This document shows positions 60,602 to 64,000 of a stretch of 64,000 bases of DNA, piece by piece. Below the pieces are notes generated by a model, which worked only from the letters and a program-made list of their open reading frames with translations, had not been told where the DNA came from and ran no database searches. Source of the stretch: Prevotella sp. (lineage in GTDB: Bacteria; Bacteroidota; Bacteroidia; Bacteroidales; Bacteroidaceae); the NCBI GenBank assembly GCA_022641735.1, contig JALCDQ010000009.1, positions 1 through 64,000 on the forward strand. Direction: 5' to 3'. The translations under genes were made by a program, and so were the position numbers. How positions within the stretch are numbered: position 1 is the stretch's first letter; the number at the start of each line of letters is the position of its first letter.

Positions 60602-62728
60602 TTATCTGTGTAATTTGCGATGTATCCATTCACTCAATATCTCATAAGCACTGCGCTCCTCAGTATGTTGGGGTTGCGCAAAAGTCATCTCATCCATCGA
60701 GCTGCCATATTGGTCAGGGAAGATAATCATCAGATTCTTGCCGCTGAAATAATGCGTAAGCTCTTCCGGAAGATGCTCGAGAGCCGTCTTGTAAGACACG
60801 GTTCCCTTTCTTGCCGTCACCACTACGAACATGTGGTCATCATGGATAGAGGTGGCTAATTTGGGCAATCCGTTCCAATGTTCCATCGAACAATACTCCG
60901 CTCTCACCTCTGAATGTCGATTCCGGATGAACTCATTGATGAGCGCAAGCGTGTCTTTACGGCCATGAAACTGAATTCTGCACTCCAGATTGCCTGCCAT
61001 ACGGGCAAGTCTTTCCAGCCATCGATAGAAGCCGGGCTCATATTGCGCCCTTGAGGGAACGGCCACCTGTATTCTCCGCAACGTATTCAGCGGTTGGTGA
61101 ATGCGCGCCATGATGATTTGCCGATTGAGCCCATTGAAGAGGCTTTGATGGAATTCACCCCAAAACTTAGTAGATACATTGAAGTGCATGTGCAATCCGA
61201 TGACTATCTCGGATGCCTGAAACTCCTTGAAAGCATGCTTGATGCCATTGGCGATGTTGGCAGCCACGCGCACTTGCGTCTGCATCTGAACATCTGCAGC
61301 AGCGGCATATTGCGTCACTTTGTCAAGCAGTTGTCGCCCGCTTGCTTGGTTTTTGCGCATATCCACATCGTCGTATATCACGTTCAGGGCAATGAGCCCT
61401 CGATTCAACTTCTCGTTTTTCATCAGAATGGCAAGGTTGATAAGGCGCTCGGCATACTCCGGATATTTCACCGGAATCAGCATCCGCTCATCGTCACTCT
61501 CAGTGTTGCTCTCACTGGGGAACTCCTTGTCGCGCAAAATAATCCGTTGCGCGGAATGGTCGGTCACTAATGTAGAGATGATGCAGGTGAAGAGTATCAT
61601 GATGACCACGCCGTTCAGCATCTCGTCGTTCACAAGCGGCTGGCCGTTTGGCGACATCATTTTCATGCCCACCATGACGATGGCAATCGCACCGGCAGCA
61701 TGCGCAGAGGTGAGTCCGAACATCATGTGGCCAGAGGAAAGCGGCATTTTCATGGTGATTGAAGCCACATAAGCGGCAATCGCTTTCCCCAAAGTGCCGA
61801 AGAGAACGATGCAGAATACTATCCATATAATGTCTCCTCCCTGAAAGAGCAGTTGCACATTGATGAGCATGCCTACACCTATCAGAAAATAAGGAATGAA
61901 GAGGGCGTTGCCGATGAACTCTATCCTGTTCATCAAAGGAGAAAGATGAGGAATATAGCGGTTGAGTATCAAACCCGAAAGGAAAGCTCCGAAGATGCCT
62001 TCAAGGCCTACAGCCTCAGAGAATGAGGCACTCATGAAGAGAATGGCAAGCACGAAGATGAACTGCATGACGGCGTCGCTGTATCGATGCAGAAACCATC
62101 TTGCCAGTCGTGGTATCAGCCATATCAACCCTGCGCAGAAAGCCGTGAATTTGAGGGCAAACAACAACCAAAAGCCGACTGAACTGTTACCTTTATTGGA
62201 GGCAACGATGGCTGCAAGCACCACCAGCGCAATGAAGAGGGATATCATGGTGGAGCCGACGCTCAAGATGACGCTCGGTTTGCGCTGCAAACCATATTTC
62301 CCGATAATCGGATAAGCAATCAGCGTATTGGACGACATCACACAGGCGAGCAGCAATGACGCAGTGATGGAGTATCCAAGCATATCCAAGCCCATGAAAT
62401 AAGTGAGCGTGAAGGGAATGAGGAAAGTGAGCAAGCCAAAGAGAAGCATGCGGTATTTGTTCTTCTTGAGCCCCTCCATATCCATTTCCAGTGCTGCCAG
62501 AAACATGATATAGTAAAGCCCCACTCTGCCGAAAAGCTCGAAAGAGGCGTCGCGCTGCAAGATATTCAAGCCGTATTTGCCCACCAAGACACCCGCAATG
62601 ACCATTCCGATGATATGCGGAATCCTCAGTTTGCCCATGATAATAGGGGCAAAGAGAATGATGAGCAACACCACGAGAAATATCAACGTGGGGTCGGTAA
62701 TGGGAAAGTATTGAAGGATGCCAGACAT
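60602..62728 (-). CDS. Cation:proton antiporter (CPA2/KefB-like) with C-terminal cytosolic domain
   Basis: 'LRIPHIIGMVIAGVLVGKYGLNIL', 'GLEGIFGAFLSGLILNR'; start trimmed to MSGILQYF. Confidence 0.88.
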   Translation of the reverse strand: MSGILQYFPITDPTLIFLVVLLIILFAPIIMGKLRIPHIIGMVIAGVLVGKYGLNILQRDASFELFGRVGLYYIMFLAALEMDMEGLKKNKYRMLLFGLLTFLIPFTLTYFMGLDMLGYSITASLLLACVMSSNTLIAYPIIGKYGLQRKPSVILSVGSTMISLFIALVVLAAIVASNKGNSSVGFWLLFALKFTAFCAGLIWLIPRLARWFLHRYSDAVMQFIFVLAILFMSASFSEAVGLEGIFGAFLSGLILNRYIPHLSPLMNRIEFIGNALFIPYFLIGVGMLINVQLLFQGGDIIWIVFCIVLFGTLGKAIAAYVASITMKMPLSSGHMMFGLTSAHAAGAIAIVMVGMKMMSPNGQPLVNDEMLNGVVIMILFTCIISTLVTDHSAQRIILRDKEFPSESNTESDDERMLIPVKYPEYAERLINLAILMKNEKLNRGLIALNVIYDDVDMRKNQASGRQLLDKVTQYAAAADVQMQTQVRVAANIANGIKHAFKEFQASEIVIGLHMHFNVSTKFWGEFHQSLFNGLNRQIIMARIHQPLNTLRRIQVAVPSRAQYEPGFYRWLERLARMAGNLECRIQFHGRKDTLALINEFIRNRHSEVRAEYCSMEHWNGLPKLATSIHDDHMFVVVTARKGTVSYKTALEHLPEELTHYFSGKNLMIIFPDQYGSSMDEMTFAQPQHTEERSAYEILSEWIHRKLHR

Positions 62729-62800
62729 TCCTAATGCGTTATTTGGACTACAAAGTAACAAAAAAAATATCAAATAGGCGATAATTTCAGAGGAAATTTG

Positions 62801-62808
62801 TATTTTTG
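62801..62808 (+). promoter_or_regulatory. Bacteroidota -7 element (TATTTTTG) upstream of asd
   Basis: TATTTTTG ~38 nt before the 62846 ATG; argues against the longer ORF start at 62798. Confidence 0.5.
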
Positions 62809-62845
62809 CAACGGATTAAAGTATGTTTTAAAAATTATTAGGAAT

Positions 62846-63859
62846 ATGAAAGTTGCAATAGTTGGCGCCAGTGGTGCTGTCGGTCAGGAGTTTCTCCGCA
62901 TTCTTGCAGAGCGTAAATTCCCTATGGATGATTTAGTTCTTTTCGGTTCTCAGCGTAGTGCCGGACGAAAATATAGCTTTATGGGCAAGGATTATGAGGT
63001 GAAACTGCTTCAGCATAACGATGACTTCAAGGACATCGATGTGGCTTTCGTTTCAGCGGGTGGCGGCACTTCAGTCGAGTTTGTTGAAACCATCACCAAG
63101 TATGGAGCCGTGATGATAGATAATTCCAGTGCTTTCCGCATGGATGATGATGTGCCTTTGGTGGTGCCGGAAGTGAATCCCGAAGATGCGCTCAAGCGTC
63201 CGCGCGGCATCATTGCCAACCCTAACTGCACCACAATCATGATGGTGGTGGTGCTTGAGCCTATCGAGAAGCTCAGCCACATCAAGCGCATCCACATCTC
63301 TTCTTATCAGAGTGCCAGTGGAGCAGGGGCTTCTGCCATGAAGGAGCTGGAGCAGCAGTATAAGGAAATCGTAGAGACGGGAAGCGTGAAGACCATCAAT
63401 AAGTTTCCTCATCAGCTGGCTTACAACGTCATTCCGCAAATCGACGTCATGACGCCGAATGATTATACGAAGGAGGAGATGAAGATGTATAATGAGACAC
63501 GCAAGATTATGCACAGCGATGTGAAGACGAGTGCCACCTGCGTGCGCGTTTCTTCCCTCCGCTCTCACTCTGAATCGGTGTGGATAGAAACTGAGAAACC
63601 GCTCTCAGTGGAGGCTGTGCGCAAGGCGATAGTCGCCGCTCCGGGTTGCACATTGAAGGATGACCCTCAGCAATATGTCTATCCGATGCCGCTTGAGTCT
63701 GCCGGAAAAGATGACGTCTATGTAGGGCGCATCCGCAAGGACCTCGCCGATGAGAATGGCATCACCCTTTGGTTGACGGGCGACCAGATACGCAAAGGCG
63801 CAGCGCTGAATGCCGTGCAGATAGCCGAATATCTGATAAAGGTGGGCAATCTGAAGTGA
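62846..63859 (+). CDS. asd: Aspartate-semialdehyde dehydrogenase
   Basis: '[20 protein letters not shown]', '[11 protein letters not shown]', '[16 protein letters not shown]'. Confidence 0.96.
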   Translation: MKVAIVGASGAVGQEFLRILAERKFPMDDLVLFGSQRSAGRKYSFMGKDYEVKLLQHNDDFKDIDVAFVSAGGGTSVEFVETITKYGAVMIDNSSAFRMDDDVPLVVPEVNPEDALKRPRGIIANPNCTTIMMVVVLEPIEKLSHIKRIHISSYQSASGAGASAMKELEQQYKEIVETGSVKTINKFPHQLAYNVIPQIDVMTPNDYTKEEMKMYNETRKIMHSDVKTSATCVRVSSLRSHSESVWIETEKPLSVEAVRKAIVAAPGCTLKDDPQQYVYPMPLESAGKDDVYVGRIRKDLADENGITLWLTGDQIRKGAALNAVQIAEYLIKVGNLK

Positions 63860-63908
63860 TCTGTTGATAAATCTTGGCTTTTCATTGAAATGAATTGTCA
63901 ACATAGTG

Positions 63909-63963
63909 AAATCTCTTTACATTTGCAAAAAGGAAAGTAGAATTTGCAAAGGTAAAGAGATTT
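63909..63963. repeat. 12-bp perfect inverted repeat with two TTTGCAAA palindromes in the loop
   Basis: AAATCTCTTTAC ... GTAAAGAGATTT, 31-nt loop containing TTTGCAAA at 63922-63929 and 63943-63950. Confidence 0.8.
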
Positions 63964-64000
63964 TTATGATTTTGGATATTCTGAATACATACGAGCCTAT

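Overview
The window is ordinary-looking chromosome from a Bacteroidota bacterium, most likely Prevotella or a relative. Support for this comes from TAnnTTTG promoter elements, a SusC/SusD pair, a DUF4974 anti-sigma factor and the gene order. It starts in the 3' end of a 5S rRNA gene and carries mostly housekeeping genes: rpmF-fabH-era-der, an Mla-type ABC pair, lptB, tig-clpP-clpX-recQ, guaB, two or three PPIase/SurA/OstA genes, mutL, an OmpA-family protein, tRNA-Val, purB, an RluB-type pseudouridine synthase, asnS, lolD, an antiporter and asd. Two accessory blocks stand out. The first is an ECF sigma / anti-sigma / STN-TonB receptor trio (14.6-18.4 kb). The second is a ~25 kb cluster (18.6-43.3 kb) that reads as a peptidoglycan/muropeptide salvage locus: epimerase, NlpC/P60, serine hydrolase, MurQ, MurK-like kinase, MurT-like DUF5009, NamZ-like DUF1343, AmpG-like MFS, amidase/golvesin protein, SSS symporter, SusCD and a second BadF-type kinase. 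The most unusual signal is non-coding. Seven intergenic arrays (about 5.98, 18.48, 28.99, 36.78, 43.54, 53.48 and 58.33 kb) share the same architecture: ~19-nt imperfect palindromes repeated on an exact 22-nt period with 3-nt spacers. The palindrome sequence changes between and within arrays while the dyad symmetry and the 22-nt register are kept. I do not recognise this as a named repeat family. All calls come from reading the sequence; no database search or folding was run.
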